Assembly (NCBI RefSeq): GCF_903642205.1
Contig: NZ_CAHJWH010000006.1
Location: 1 to 45,893, forward strand
Length of the DNA: 45,893 nt
Origin: Caulobacter sp. S45
GTDB taxonomy: Bacteria > Pseudomonadota > Alphaproteobacteria > Caulobacterales > Caulobacteraceae
Direction of reading: 5' to 3'
In this document: one piece after another, positions 26,466 through 35,597 of the stretch
How positions within the stretch are numbered: the first letter of the stretch is position 1
Layout of the letters: every line of letters starts with the position of its first letter
Notes under the pieces: model-generated
What the model was told of the DNA's origin: nothing
Database searches by the model: none
Seen by the model: the letters and a program-made list of their open reading frames with translations, nothing else
Program-made: the position numbers and the translations under genes

Positions 26466-28667
26466 ATGTCGGCGTCCCCCCGCGATCTCAACCCTGTGGC
26501 CACGACCCCGCTCGCCGCCAGCCCCCTGGCGGCGAGGCTCGGCCGAAAGGCTCTGCTCGGCACGCTGCTGACTGCGGCCTGCGGCGGCGCCTTCGGCCAG
26601 TCCATGGACGCGCCGGCCACCCAACCCGTCCAGCCCCCTGCCCCCATCGTTGCGGCGGTCCCTTATACGACCCTGTCCAGCTCGCTGCAGCCGTCAGACG
26701 CCGCCCTGCTGCGCCAGGCCCTGCTGGCGGCGCGACGGGGTGACGTGACCACCGCTCAGGGACTGCAGGCCCAGATGACCAACGCCACCGCCAAGCGGCT
26801 GGTGACCTGGGCCATGGTCGATTCGGACGGACCGGAACTCGACTACTTCACTCTAGTGAACGCCATGCACGATCTGGAGGGCTGGCCCCGCCCGGCGCGC
26901 CTGCGCGCGGCGCTGGAGAAGGCGCTGGAGACGGCCTCGATCCCGCCCGCTCAGGTCATCTCCATCTTCCAGGGTCGCGATCCCGAGACGGCGCAGGGCG
27001 CCATCGCACTTGTAGCAGCCTACCAAGCGCAGGGCCGCACGGCCGACGCCTCCGCCCTGGTGAAGCACTTCTGGCGCAACCGCGCCTTCGACGCCGAGCT
27101 TCAGGGCCGGATGCTGGCTCGCTTCGGCATCTACCTGACCCAGGACGACCATGCCGCCCGGTTGGAGATGTTGCTCTACAGCGGCGACAGCTCCGCCGCT
27201 CGCCAGCTGATGGAGATGGTCGCGCTGGATCAGCGTGCGCTGGCCCAGGCCCGGATCGCCTTTCACTCGGAGCGGTCGGACGCGCCCATGCTGCTGGGCT
27301 TGGTCCCCGCCAGTCTGCAGAACAACCCCGGGCTGGCCTTCGACCGGGCGCGCTACTACCGCAAGCACAACCTGGAATCCATCGCCGCCGGCCTGGTGCG
27401 GAACTTCCCCACTTCCACGCCTGAGCAGCCCGAAGCCACCAAGGCGATCTGGGCGGAACGCCGCGCCCTGATGTTTTCCGCCCTGCAGAGCCTGGACTAC
27501 CGCGGCGCCTACACAGCGGCGAATGACAACGGCCTGCAGCCCGGCCAGGACGCCAACGAGGCGCAGTTCTTCGCCGGCTGGATCGCGCTCACCAAGCTGA
27601 ACAACGCCGACTTGGCCGACAAGCATTTTGCCCGGCTGCAGTCCGGCGCCACCACGCCGATCACCATGAGCCGCGCCTACTACTGGCGAGGGCGCACCGC
27701 CTTCATCAAGGGCGACGCCATGGACGCCAACCTGTTCTGGGGCGAAGGGGCCAAGTACTACACCGCCTTCTACGGCCAGCTCTCCGCCGCCAAGATTGGC
27801 CAAGCCCGTTTCGAGCTCGGGAGCGACCCCGTCCCCACCGCCGCCGACCAGACCCGCTTCGAGAGCCGAAGCGTCGTCCAGGCAGCGCGGATGCTTGGGG
27901 ACGCCGGCGACCACCAGTTGCTGACCAGCTTCGCCATGGCGGCGGAGGAGGACATCACCAGCCCGGCGGAGCTGGCCCTGCTGGTCGACCTGACCCGCAT
28001 GTATGCCGACCAGTCGCTGTCCATGCGCGTGGTGCGCTCGGGGGCCATGCGGGGGCTGTATCTGCCCCAGCGCGGCTATCCGATCCGCACCGCGCCGCTG
28101 GGTTACGGCTTGGCGGAGCCCGCCTTCGTCTTCGCCATCACCCGCCAGGAATCGAGTTTTGATCCGTTGGCCCGCTCCTATGTCGGCGCGCGAGGCATGA
28201 TGCAGCTAATGCCCGCTACCGCCGCCGCTGTCGCCCGTCGTCAGGGCGTCGAGTATTCAGCATCCCGTCTGGACGATCCCGATTACAACATGAGGCTGGG
28301 CGCCGCCTTCCTGGGCCAGCTCACCACGGATTTCGATGGATCCTACGTACTGGCGACAGCGGCCTACAACGCCGGGCCGGGCCGGCCGCCGCAGTGGATC
28401 GCCTCGTGCGGCGATCCTCGGGGCGGCCATTCCGACCCCGCAGATTTCATCGAGTGCATCCCGTTCTCGGAGACCCGCGACTACGTCATGCGGGTCATGG
28501 AGAACGTGCAGGTCTACCGCGCACGTCTGGCCGGCGGCACGGCGCCGCTCACCATCGCGACGGACTTGAAGCGCGGCGGCTGGGTTCCCTCCGTCACCGC
28601 GCCCGGCGCCTACGCCGCCCCAGCCCAGTACGGCCAAGCCGTCAGCAGGGCGACGGTGGCGCGGTAG
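26466..28667 (+). CDS. Soluble lytic murein transglycosylase
   Basis: Cleaves peptidoglycan between MurNAc and GlcNAc, leaving 1,6-anhydro ends. The protein has 733 residues. The N-terminus has a long basic leader, a hydrophobic core (ALLGTLLTAACGGAFGQS) and then the mature periplasmic part. Residues of about 60-520 are an alpha-helical superhelix of TPR-like repeats, as in Slt70. The catalytic C-terminal domain carries FAITRQESSFDP (Glu562 as acid catalyst), GARGMMQLMPATA and AAYNAGPGR. The ATG at 26466 follows a purine-rich GGAGAG. It is divergent from dapA. Confidence 0.94.
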   Translation: MSASPRDLNPVATTPLAASPLAARLGRKALLGTLLTAACGGAFGQSMDAPATQPVQPPAPIVAAVPYTTLSSSLQPSDAALLRQALLAARRGDVTTAQGLQAQMTNATAKRLVTWAMVDSDGPELDYFTLVNAMHDLEGWPRPARLRAALEKALETASIPPAQVISIFQGRDPETAQGAIALVAAYQAQGRTADASALVKHFWRNRAFDAELQGRMLARFGIYLTQDDHAARLEMLLYSGDSSAARQLMEMVALDQRALAQARIAFHSERSDAPMLLGLVPASLQNNPGLAFDRARYYRKHNLESIAAGLVRNFPTSTPEQPEATKAIWAERRALMFSALQSLDYRGAYTAANDNGLQPGQDANEAQFFAGWIALTKLNNADLADKHFARLQSGATTPITMSRAYYWRGRTAFIKGDAMDANLFWGEGAKYYTAFYGQLSAAKIGQARFELGSDPVPTAADQTRFESRSVVQAARMLGDAGDHQLLTSFAMAAEEDITSPAELALLVDLTRMYADQSLSMRVVRSGAMRGLYLPQRGYPIRTAPLGYGLAEPAFVFAITRQESSFDPLARSYVGARGMMQLMPATAAAVARRQGVEYSASRLDDPDYNMRLGAAFLGQLTTDFDGSYVLATAAYNAGPGRPPQWIASCGDPRGGHSDPADFIECIPFSETRDYVMRVMENVQVYRARLAGGTAPLTIATDLKRGGWVPSVTAPGAYAAPAQYGQAVSRATVAR

Positions 28668-28668
28668 G

Positions 28669-28776
28669 ATCGCTTTCGCGCAACGCCGCGTGGTCTGGCC
28701 CGACGGCAAGACCGGCGGCATGTCGAAGCCGTTGAGCGCCGAAGCCGCACTGCTGCTGCGCGCGACGCCACTTTAG
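28669..28776 (+). pseudogene. Short open relic after the transglycosylase gene
   Basis: A frame without a start codon encodes WPDGKTGGMSKPLSAEAALLL and ends with TAG at 28776. The composition looks like a protein C-terminus rather than random GC-rich DNA. It is wedged between the transglycosylase stop and an IS relic, so it may be the 3' remnant of a deleted gene. I cannot name the family. Confidence 0.3.
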
Positions 28777-28783
28777 GCGGACG

Positions 28784-28879
28784 TCAAGTTTGATGCCGGC
28801 CTCCTTCGACGGCCGCAAGCCGCACCGCGCGCTCGCGCACCTGAGACGGAAACTCGTTCGTCGTCCTGCTTGTGATAGC
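28784..28879 (-). mobile_element. N-terminal remnant of an IS3-type OrfA transposase
   Basis: The minus-strand frame reads TNEFPSQVRERAVRLAAVEGG and ends in TGA at 28784-28786. FxxxVRERAVRL is the hallmark opening of IS3-family OrfA proteins (helix-turn-helix subunit of the transposase). Only about 30 residues remain, with no ATG at the expected place and no OrfB. It is an inactive scar of an insertion. Confidence 0.6.
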
Positions 28880-29026
28880 TTCGTCCTCTCAGGAGTTGAC
28901 GCCTCCGGCACCCGGGACGGGTCACCGCCGACCGCACCGGAGGTGAATTGCGCTTCGGCACGAGGCACAGCGCCAACGCCGCCGCGCTTAGAAGCCGCAG
29001 CCGGGTCTTCGCGTGATCCTGGACAT
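28880..29026 (-). pseudogene. Truncated 5' fragment of an exported-protein gene
   Basis: From an ATG at 29026, the minus strand shows pieces of a signal peptide in two frames: RLRLLSAAALALCLVP in one, then VPRAEAQFTSGAVGGDPSRVPEAS in another, the typical cleavage site and mature start. A frameshift separates them, and the sequence runs into the IS3-type remnant at 28879. This looks like an exported-protein gene cut by an insertion and then decayed. The family is unknown. Confidence 0.35.
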
Positions 29027-29166
29027 GGTCAAATCCCAGTGTGCATTGAGGGCGGATCATGACGCCGGGGCTGACGGTGGGCGTTACCGACGGGACGGCG
29101 CAGCCTCCTGTTGCATGTCGACTCAACTATGAGGCCAACCTAAACCTGCGAAGGTCGGAGTTTGCG

Positions 29167-32100
29167 ATGTCAGGACGGCCATCTCTCGTAAGGCTCGCCG
29201 CCCTCCTACTCGCCTCGGCGGGAGGAGCCGGCGTGGGCCGAGCCGCCGTCAATCCTTTGATGTTCCAGGATCTGCACTGGCGCTCCATCGGGCCGTTCCG
29301 AGGCGGGCGGGTGCTGGCGGTCGCGGGCGCGCCGGATGACGCCAAGCGCTTCTACTTCGGCGCGGTGAACGGCGGGGTCTGGCGCACCGACGACGCCGGC
29401 CGCACCTGGCGCCCCATCTTCGACGCCGAGCCGGTGGGCTCCATCGGCGCCCTGGCCGTCGCGCCCTCCGCGCCGCAGGTGATCTACGTCGGCACGGGCG
29501 AGGCCGACATGCGCTCCGACATCGCCCAGGGCTCAGGGATGTTCAAGTCCATTGACGGCGGCGCCACGTGGGCCTCCATCGGGCTGAAGGACACCCAGCA
29601 GATCGGCAAGATTCTGGTGGATTCCCACAATCCCGACGTGCTGCTGGTCGCGGCGCTCGGCCACCCCTACGGCCCCAACGCCGAGCGCGGCGTGTTCCGC
29701 TCCGCCGACGGCGGCCGCACCTGGACCCGGACCCTGTTCAAGGACGCCGACACCGGGGCCATCGACATGGCCTATCAGCCCGGCGACCCAGACGTGGTCT
29801 ACGCCTCGCTCTGGCGGACGCGGCGGCCGCCCTGGAACGTCTATCCGCCATCGAGCGGCCCAGGCGGCGGCGTCTACAAGTCCGTCGACGGGGGGCGGAG
29901 CTGGACTTCGCTGGCCGGACGCGGTCTGCCGGACAAGCCTGGCCACATCGGCCTCGCCACCACGCCGGCGCGGCCGAACCGCGTCTTCGCCCTGGTCGAC
30001 GCGGTGGAGGACGGCGGGCTCTACCGCTCCGACGATGCGGGGGCGAACTGGACCAAGCTCAGCGGCGACAAGCGCATCTGGCAGCGCGGCTGGTACTTCG
30101 GCGGGATCACCGCGGACCCGAAGAACGCCGATCGGGTCTGGGTCTGCGACACCATCATCCTGCGCTCCGACGACGGCGGCGCCCACTTCCTGCCCATCAA
30201 GGGCGACCCCACGGGCGACGACTTCCACAGCCTGTGGATCGATCCCGCGAACCCCGACCGCCGTATCCTGGGCGTCGATCAGGGGACGCTGGTGACGCTG
30301 AACGGCGGCGTCACCTGGAGCTCCTGGTTCAACCAGCCCACCGGCCAGTTCTACCACGTCGCCACCGACAACCGCTTCCCCTACCGCGTCTATGGCGCCC
30401 AGCAGGACTCCGGCGCCGCGGGCGTTCCGAGCCGCACCGACGGCCAGGACGACGGCGTCAACATGACCCACTTCCGCGAGATCACGGCCGGGGGCGAGAG
30501 CGACGAGATCGCCCCCGACCCGGACGATCCGGACACCGTCTACGGCGGGCGGGTGGACAAGCTCGACCTGCGCTCGGGCCAGAGCCGCAGCATCGACCCG
30601 ACGCTGGCCTTCCCGGACAACTACCGCGGCACCTGGACCCTGCCGCTGGTGTTCGGCCGCCGCGACCACAGCCTCTACTTCGGCAACCAGCGCATCTTCC
30701 GCACCGCCGACGGCGGCCAGCACTGGACGCCCATCAGCCCCGACCTGACCCGCAAGACCCTCGCCGTCCCCGCCACCCTGGACGCACCCACCGCCGCCGA
30801 CACCTCCGAAACCGGTCCCCGGCGGGGCGTGGTCTACGACATCGCCACATCGCCCCTGAAGGATGGCCTGATCTGGGCCGGCACAGACGACGGCCTGGTC
30901 TGGCGCGCCCGCGACGGCGGCGGCCATTGGGACGACGTTACCCCGGCCGCCCTTGCCCCCTGGTCCAAGGTCGGGACCGTGGAGCCGTCGCACTTCGATC
31001 CCCAGGTCGCCTACATCGCGGTGGACCGGCATCGGCTGGACGACCCGGCGCCCTACCTCTACTGCACCCGCGACGGCGGCCGGAGCTGGACGCCGATCAC
31101 CGTCGGGCTCCCGAACGACGGCTCACCGAACTCGGTGAACGTCATCCGGGAGGACACTGCCCGGCGCGGGCTGCTCTATGCGGGGACGGAGCGGGGCGCC
31201 TTCGTTTCCTTCGACGATGGCGCAGACTGGCAGCCGCTGCAGCGGGACCTGCCGCGCACGTCGGTCCGCGACATCACCGTCCACGGTGACGACCTGGTGA
31301 TCGCCACCCACGGGCGCGGCTTCTACATCATGGACGACATGACGCCCTTGCGCGCTCTGGCCGCCGGCGCTGGCGCGCCCGCCGGGATGCGCCTGTTCGC
31401 CCCCGCCCCCGCCGTCCGCCTGCACGAGCCGCCGTTCACCGGCACGCCCATGCCCAAGGACGAGCCCATGGCGCCGAACCCGCCTCCGGGCGCCTACATC
31501 GACTACACGCTGGACCAGCCGGCCTCCACGCCGGTCCAGATCACCATCCAAGACGCGCAAGGCGCGGTGGTGAACCGCTTCAGCAGCAGCGATCCGGCGC
31601 CCCCTCTCGACCTTTCCAAGATCGATGCCGCGCCTGAATGGCTGACCAGGGCGGCCCCGCCGTCCGCCGCCCCCGGCCAGCACCGCTTCGTCTGGGACCT
31701 GCACTACGCCGCGCCCCCGGCGCCAGCCGGGGACGACGCGGAGGCGGAAAGCGCCTCTGGCGTGTGGGCGCCTCCAGGCCTCTATACCGTGGAGCTGACG
31801 GTGGGCGGCCGCAGCCTGCGCCAGCCGCTGGAGGTCCGCCCCGATCCGAGATTGAAGCTCGATCCGGCGGCCTTCCAGGCCGAGTTCGCCCTCGCCCGCC
31901 GCATCGAGCAAGCGCAGGCGCAGGTCCAAGCCACCCTCGCCAAGGCGGCGGCCCTCAAGAAGAGCTTGACGGCGCAGGCCCAGACCGCCGACGCCGCTCG
32001 CAAAGCCGCCCTGGAGCAGGCGGTGGCGCGGGTGGATGCCGTGGCCGACCTGCCGGTGCAGGATCCAGCCAACTCGATGGGCCACCCTCCCGCGTCGCTT

Positions 32101-32259
32101 ACGGGGCTCAGCGACATCTCTGCACGCCTCGTGAAGCTGGAGATCGCCGTGGACGGAGCGGACGGCGCGCCCACCCCCGACGACGTCAGCGGCTTCGACC
32201 AGGCCCAGGCGGCGTTTAAGCTCGCCCAGCAGCAGCTCCACGCGCTGGGCGCGCCATGA
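29167..32259 (+). CDS. Exported Asp-box beta-propeller protein (sortilin/VPS10-like), copy 1
   Basis: A 1030-residue secreted or periplasmic protein. I chose the ATG at 29167 because GGAG lies 6 nt before it and a signal peptide follows (LVRLAALLLASAGGAGVGRAA). Residues from about 30 to 720 contain about eleven Asp-box motifs (S-x-D-x-G-x-T-W), such as TDDAGRTW, SIDGGATW, SADGGRTW and TRDGGRSW, forming one or two beta-propellers as in sortilin-N and BNR proteins. It includes FNQPTGQFYHVATDNRFPYRVYG. A beta-sandwich-like segment follows, then a C-terminal alpha-helical domain rich in Ala/Gln (EQAQAQVQATLAKAAALKKS). The stop overlaps the ATG of a paralogue by 4 nt. Such proteins bind glycans or peptides; the ligand is unknown. 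Confidence 0.9.
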   Translation: MSGRPSLVRLAALLLASAGGAGVGRAAVNPLMFQDLHWRSIGPFRGGRVLAVAGAPDDAKRFYFGAVNGGVWRTDDAGRTWRPIFDAEPVGSIGALAVAPSAPQVIYVGTGEADMRSDIAQGSGMFKSIDGGATWASIGLKDTQQIGKILVDSHNPDVLLVAALGHPYGPNAERGVFRSADGGRTWTRTLFKDADTGAIDMAYQPGDPDVVYASLWRTRRPPWNVYPPSSGPGGGVYKSVDGGRSWTSLAGRGLPDKPGHIGLATTPARPNRVFALVDAVEDGGLYRSDDAGANWTKLSGDKRIWQRGWYFGGITADPKNADRVWVCDTIILRSDDGGAHFLPIKGDPTGDDFHSLWIDPANPDRRILGVDQGTLVTLNGGVTWSSWFNQPTGQFYHVATDNRFPYRVYGAQQDSGAAGVPSRTDGQDDGVNMTHFREITAGGESDEIAPDPDDPDTVYGGRVDKLDLRSGQSRSIDPTLAFPDNYRGTWTLPLVFGRRDHSLYFGNQRIFRTADGGQHWTPISPDLTRKTLAVPATLDAPTAADTSETGPRRGVVYDIATSPLKDGLIWAGTDDGLVWRARDGGGHWDDVTPAALAPWSKVGTVEPSHFDPQVAYIAVDRHRLDDPAPYLYCTRDGGRSWTPITVGLPNDGSPNSVNVIREDTARRGLLYAGTERGAFVSFDDGADWQPLQRDLPRTSVRDITVHGDDLVIATHGRGFYIMDDMTPLRALAAGAGAPAGMRLFAPAPAVRLHEPPFTGTPMPKDEPMAPNPPPGAYIDYTLDQPASTPVQITIQDAQGAVVNRFSSSDPAPPLDLSKIDAAPEWLTRAAPPSAAPGQHRFVWDLHYAAPPAPAGDDAEAESASGVWAPPGLYTVELTVGGRSLRQPLEVRPDPRLKLDPAAFQAEFALARRIEQAQAQVQATLAKAAALKKSLTAQAQTADAARKAALEQAVARVDAVADLPVQDPANSMGHPPASLTGLSDISARLVKLEIAVDGADGAPTPDDVSGFDQAQAAFKLAQQQLHALGAP

Positions 32260-35200
32260 GCGCCTTCAAGCGCGCCGCACCGGCCGCCGTCATCGGCCTG
32301 CTGCTCGGCGCAGCCACCGTCCACGCAACGCCCGATGCTGCGCCCTACGGCGACCTGCACTGGCGCCAGCTCGGCCCCTTCCGCGGCGGCTGGGCCACCA
32401 TGGTGGAGGGTGTGGCCGACCAGCCGGACACCTTCTATCTCGCCGCCGCGGGCGGTGGCCTTTGGCGCACCACGGACGCCGGGCGGACCTGGGGCGCGCT
32501 GTTCGAGCACGGTCCCGCAGCCTCGGTGGGCGCGGTGGCGGTCGCGCCCTCGGACCCGCGGGTGATCTACATCGGCACCGGCCAGCCGGAGCCCCGCTAC
32601 GACGTGGCCGCAGGCCTCGGCGTCTATCGATCCGGCGACGGGGGCGCCACCTGGAGCGACCTCGGGCTGCACGACACCCGCTACATCGGCAAGATCTGGG
32701 TCGATCCGCACGATCCAAACACGCTGCTGGTCGGCGCCCAGGGCCACTTCTTCGGCCCCAGTCAGGACCGCGGCGTCTACCGCTCCACCGACGGGGGCCG
32801 GACCTGGGCGCACGTGCTGAAGCTCGACGACTGGACCGGCGTGGTGGACATCGCCGCCGATCCGGCTGACCCGCGGGTGCTGTTCGCCTCCGCCTGGGAA
32901 GCGCGCCAGTATCCCTGGCAGAGCTATTTCACGCCCGTGTCCGGTCCGGGCAGCGCGATCTACAAGTCGCTGGACGGGGGCGCGAGCTGGACCCGGCTGC
33001 AGGGCGGCGGCTGGCCCGGCGGGACGCTCGGGCGCATCGGCCTGGCCGTCACCCGCACGGCGGCGGGACCGCGGGTCTATGCGGCGGTGGACTCCCCCAA
33101 GTCCGGCGGCCTGTACCGCTCAGACGACGGCGGGGCGCGTTGGAGCCGCGTCAACGACGAGGCCGCCTTCACCAGCTGGTACGCCAGCCGCCTGGCCGTG
33201 GCGCCGGACGATCCGGACACCGTCTACACCGTGGGCCAGTCGATCCGCCGCTGCGACCAGGGCGGCGCGCGCTGCGAGATCATCAAGGGCGCGCCAGGCG
33301 GCGACGACTACCACCACATCTGGATCAACCCGCGCCACCCGGACCACCTCATCACCGGCAGCGACCAGGGTGCTGTGGTCAGCGTGAACGGCGGCCGGAG
33401 CTGGAGCAGTTGGTACAACCAGCCGACGGGCCAGTTCTACCACCTGGCGGCCGACGACCGCTTTCCCTATTGGATCTATTCCGGACAGCAGGACAGCGGC
33501 ACCGTGGGTATCGCCAGCCGGAGCGACTACGGCGCCTTGAGCTTCAGGGACTGGCATCCGGTCGGCGGCGACGAGCGGGACTACGACATCCCCGACCCCG
33601 CCGACCCGCTGATCGTCTACGGCTCAGGCCTGGGCGGGCGGGTCAGCAAGTGGGACGGCCGCACGGGACAGGTGCAGAACATCTCCCCCTGGCCGGTCTC
33701 GAGCTACGGCAAGCGGCCGACGCTCAGCCGCTACCACTACCTGTGGGTCACGCCCCTGGTCGCCTCGCGGACGGGAACGCCTTCGATCTATCTCGGCGCG
33801 CAGGTGCTGTTCCGCTCCACCGACCAGGGGCGGAGCTGGGCCACGATCAGCCTCGATCTCACCGGCAAGATGGCGGGCGCCGCCGGCTGCGACGGCGACG
33901 TGTCGCTCCAGGCCGCCAAGTCCTGCGGCTACGGCGCCATCTCGGCAGTCGAGCCCTCCCCTCGGCACGAAGGCGAAATCTGGGTCGGGGCCGATGACGG
34001 CCTGATCCAGCTGACGCGCGACGGTGGCGCGACGTGGCGCGACGTCACCCCGCCCTTGATGCCACTCTGGGCCAAGGTCGCCACGCTCGACGTCTCCGCT
34101 CTCCAGGACGGCGTCGCCTACGCGGTGGTGGACGACCAGCGGCTGGATGACTTCCAACCCCACGTGCTGCGCACCCGCGATTACGGCCACACTTGGACGC
34201 CGATCACCACCGGCCTGCCGGCGGACCACGTCGCCAGCGTGGTGCGCGCCGACCCGATACGCCCCGGCCTGCTCTACGGCGGGACGGATGCGGGCGTGTA
34301 CGTCTCGTTCGACGACGGCGACCACTGGGGCCCGCTGCAGCAGAACCTGCCGACCGCCTGGGTGCGAGACCTGCTGGTCCACGACGGCGACCTGATCGCC
34401 GCCACCCAGGGCCGAGCCCTCTGGACGCTGGACGACCTCAGCGTCCTGCGCCAGCTCACGCCCGCGATCGAGGCGGCGCCTGCGCACCTGTTCAGCCCCG
34501 CGCCGGCGCTACGCGTGCGCGCCGACGAGAACAAGGACACCCCGCCGCCCCCGGAGACCCCGCTCGGTGAGAACCCGCCGGCAGGCGCGGTGATCGACTA
34601 CTGGCTGGGCTCCGCGCCCAAGATGCCAGTGGTGCTCGAGGTCCGCGACGCCGAAGGCCACAGGGTCGCCCGCTTCGCCAGCGACGACCGGCCCAAACCG
34701 CCGGCCGCAGAGCGTTACTTCGCCATGGGCTGGACCCGACCGCCCGAGCCGCTCCCGGCCACTCCCGGCCTGCACCGCTTCGTCTGGAACCTGCGCTATC
34801 CAAGGCCTGAGGCGATCAAACAGGAGTATTCCATCGCTGCGGTCTGGGGCCGCGACACGCCCGTGGCGCCGCTCGGCCCCTACGTGACGCCCGGCCCGTA
34901 CCAGGTCGTGCTGCGCGCCGACGGCCAGACTTTCTCCGCCACGCTCACCGTACGGGCGGACCCGCGGGTGAGCGTCTCCGCCGCCGACCTGCAGGCGTCG
35001 CTGGCGCTGTCTCAGCGCATCGGCGCCGGTCTGGCGCGGGCGCGCAAGGGCTATGGCGAGACCAGGGCGGTGAAGGCGCGGCTGGATGTGTTGTTCCCGG
35101 CTGCGGCTGTGGCTGCGGCTACGTCCGAGCCGACCTCCGGGCGCACCGCCCGCGACGACCGCGCCGCCCTGCTGCCGGACCAGGTCCGCGCCATCGCCAG

Positions 35201-35501
35201 CGGCCTGCGCCAGCCGCCCGCACCAAATGAACCGGCCTTCGACGACATAGACGGCCGGCTCGCCAGCGTGGAGTCCGACTTGGAAGCCGCCGACGCTGCG
35301 CCCACCTCCGGCCAGACCCAGGTGGTGGACGACGCCCTGGGCCAGCTCGACGCCGCCTGGAGCCGCTGGAGCGCCTTCAAGTCCGGTCCGCTGGCCGCGC
35401 TGAACGTCTCTCTCGTCCGCCAGGGCCGAACGCCCGTGAGCGTGCCGCCCGCAGATAAGCTCAACGTCGAGGCGCCTGATCCGGGGCAGGACCTGCCGTA
35501 G
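32256..35501 (+). CDS. Exported Asp-box beta-propeller protein (sortilin/VPS10-like), copy 2
   Basis: A 1081-residue paralogue of the preceding protein with the same layout: signal peptide (AAPAAVIGLLLGAATVHA), about ten Asp-boxes (TTDAGRTW, SGDGGATW, STDGGRTW, SLDGGASW, STDQGRSW and others), then a beta-sandwich-like segment and a helical C-terminus. Shared blocks such as LHWRxxGPFRGG near the N-terminus and YNQPTGQFYH with FPYWIYSGQQDSG show common origin, yet the two have diverged well beyond a recent duplication. The start overlaps the upstream stop (ATGA), so the pair is made in a coupled way and may work as a heteromer. A TonB-dependent receptor follows 96 bp later. Confidence 0.9.
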   Translation: MSAFKRAAPAAVIGLLLGAATVHATPDAAPYGDLHWRQLGPFRGGWATMVEGVADQPDTFYLAAAGGGLWRTTDAGRTWGALFEHGPAASVGAVAVAPSDPRVIYIGTGQPEPRYDVAAGLGVYRSGDGGATWSDLGLHDTRYIGKIWVDPHDPNTLLVGAQGHFFGPSQDRGVYRSTDGGRTWAHVLKLDDWTGVVDIAADPADPRVLFASAWEARQYPWQSYFTPVSGPGSAIYKSLDGGASWTRLQGGGWPGGTLGRIGLAVTRTAAGPRVYAAVDSPKSGGLYRSDDGGARWSRVNDEAAFTSWYASRLAVAPDDPDTVYTVGQSIRRCDQGGARCEIIKGAPGGDDYHHIWINPRHPDHLITGSDQGAVVSVNGGRSWSSWYNQPTGQFYHLAADDRFPYWIYSGQQDSGTVGIASRSDYGALSFRDWHPVGGDERDYDIPDPADPLIVYGSGLGGRVSKWDGRTGQVQNISPWPVSSYGKRPTLSRYHYLWVTPLVASRTGTPSIYLGAQVLFRSTDQGRSWATISLDLTGKMAGAAGCDGDVSLQAAKSCGYGAISAVEPSPRHEGEIWVGADDGLIQLTRDGGATWRDVTPPLMPLWAKVATLDVSALQDGVAYAVVDDQRLDDFQPHVLRTRDYGHTWTPITTGLPADHVASVVRADPIRPGLLYGGTDAGVYVSFDDGDHWGPLQQNLPTAWVRDLLVHDGDLIAATQGRALWTLDDLSVLRQLTPAIEAAPAHLFSPAPALRVRADENKDTPPPPETPLGENPPAGAVIDYWLGSAPKMPVVLEVRDAEGHRVARFASDDRPKPPAAERYFAMGWTRPPEPLPATPGLHRFVWNLRYPRPEAIKQEYSIAAVWGRDTPVAPLGPYVTPGPYQVVLRADGQTFSATLTVRADPRVSVSAADLQASLALSQRIGAGLARARKGYGETRAVKARLDVLFPAAAVAAATSEPTSGRTARDDRAALLPDQVRAIASGLRQPPAPNEPAFDDIDGRLASVESDLEAADAAPTSGQTQVVDDALGQLDAAWSRWSAFKSGPLAALNVSLVRQGRTPVSVPPADKLNVEAPDPGQDLP

Positions 35502-35597
35502 CAACTTCAACGTGCCGCCGAGGGAAGCGCGACGGCAGGCGGGCGACGGCCTCGCCCATCTGGATCGACGAAATAAGGCTGAGAGGGGAAGACCTGA

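Noticed and set aside
29167-35501. Possible recent tandem duplication of the two propeller genes.
   Set aside because: The proteins share motifs and layout but differ throughout, including N-termini, linkers and C-terminal domains, so this is an old paralogous pair.
35565-35597. GGCTGAGAGGGGAAGACCTGA before the TonB receptor resembles parts of a thiamine (TPP) riboswitch.
   Set aside because: Only short fragments match; the paired stems and the conserved second half of the THI box are absent, and the purine-rich part is simply the ribosome binding site.
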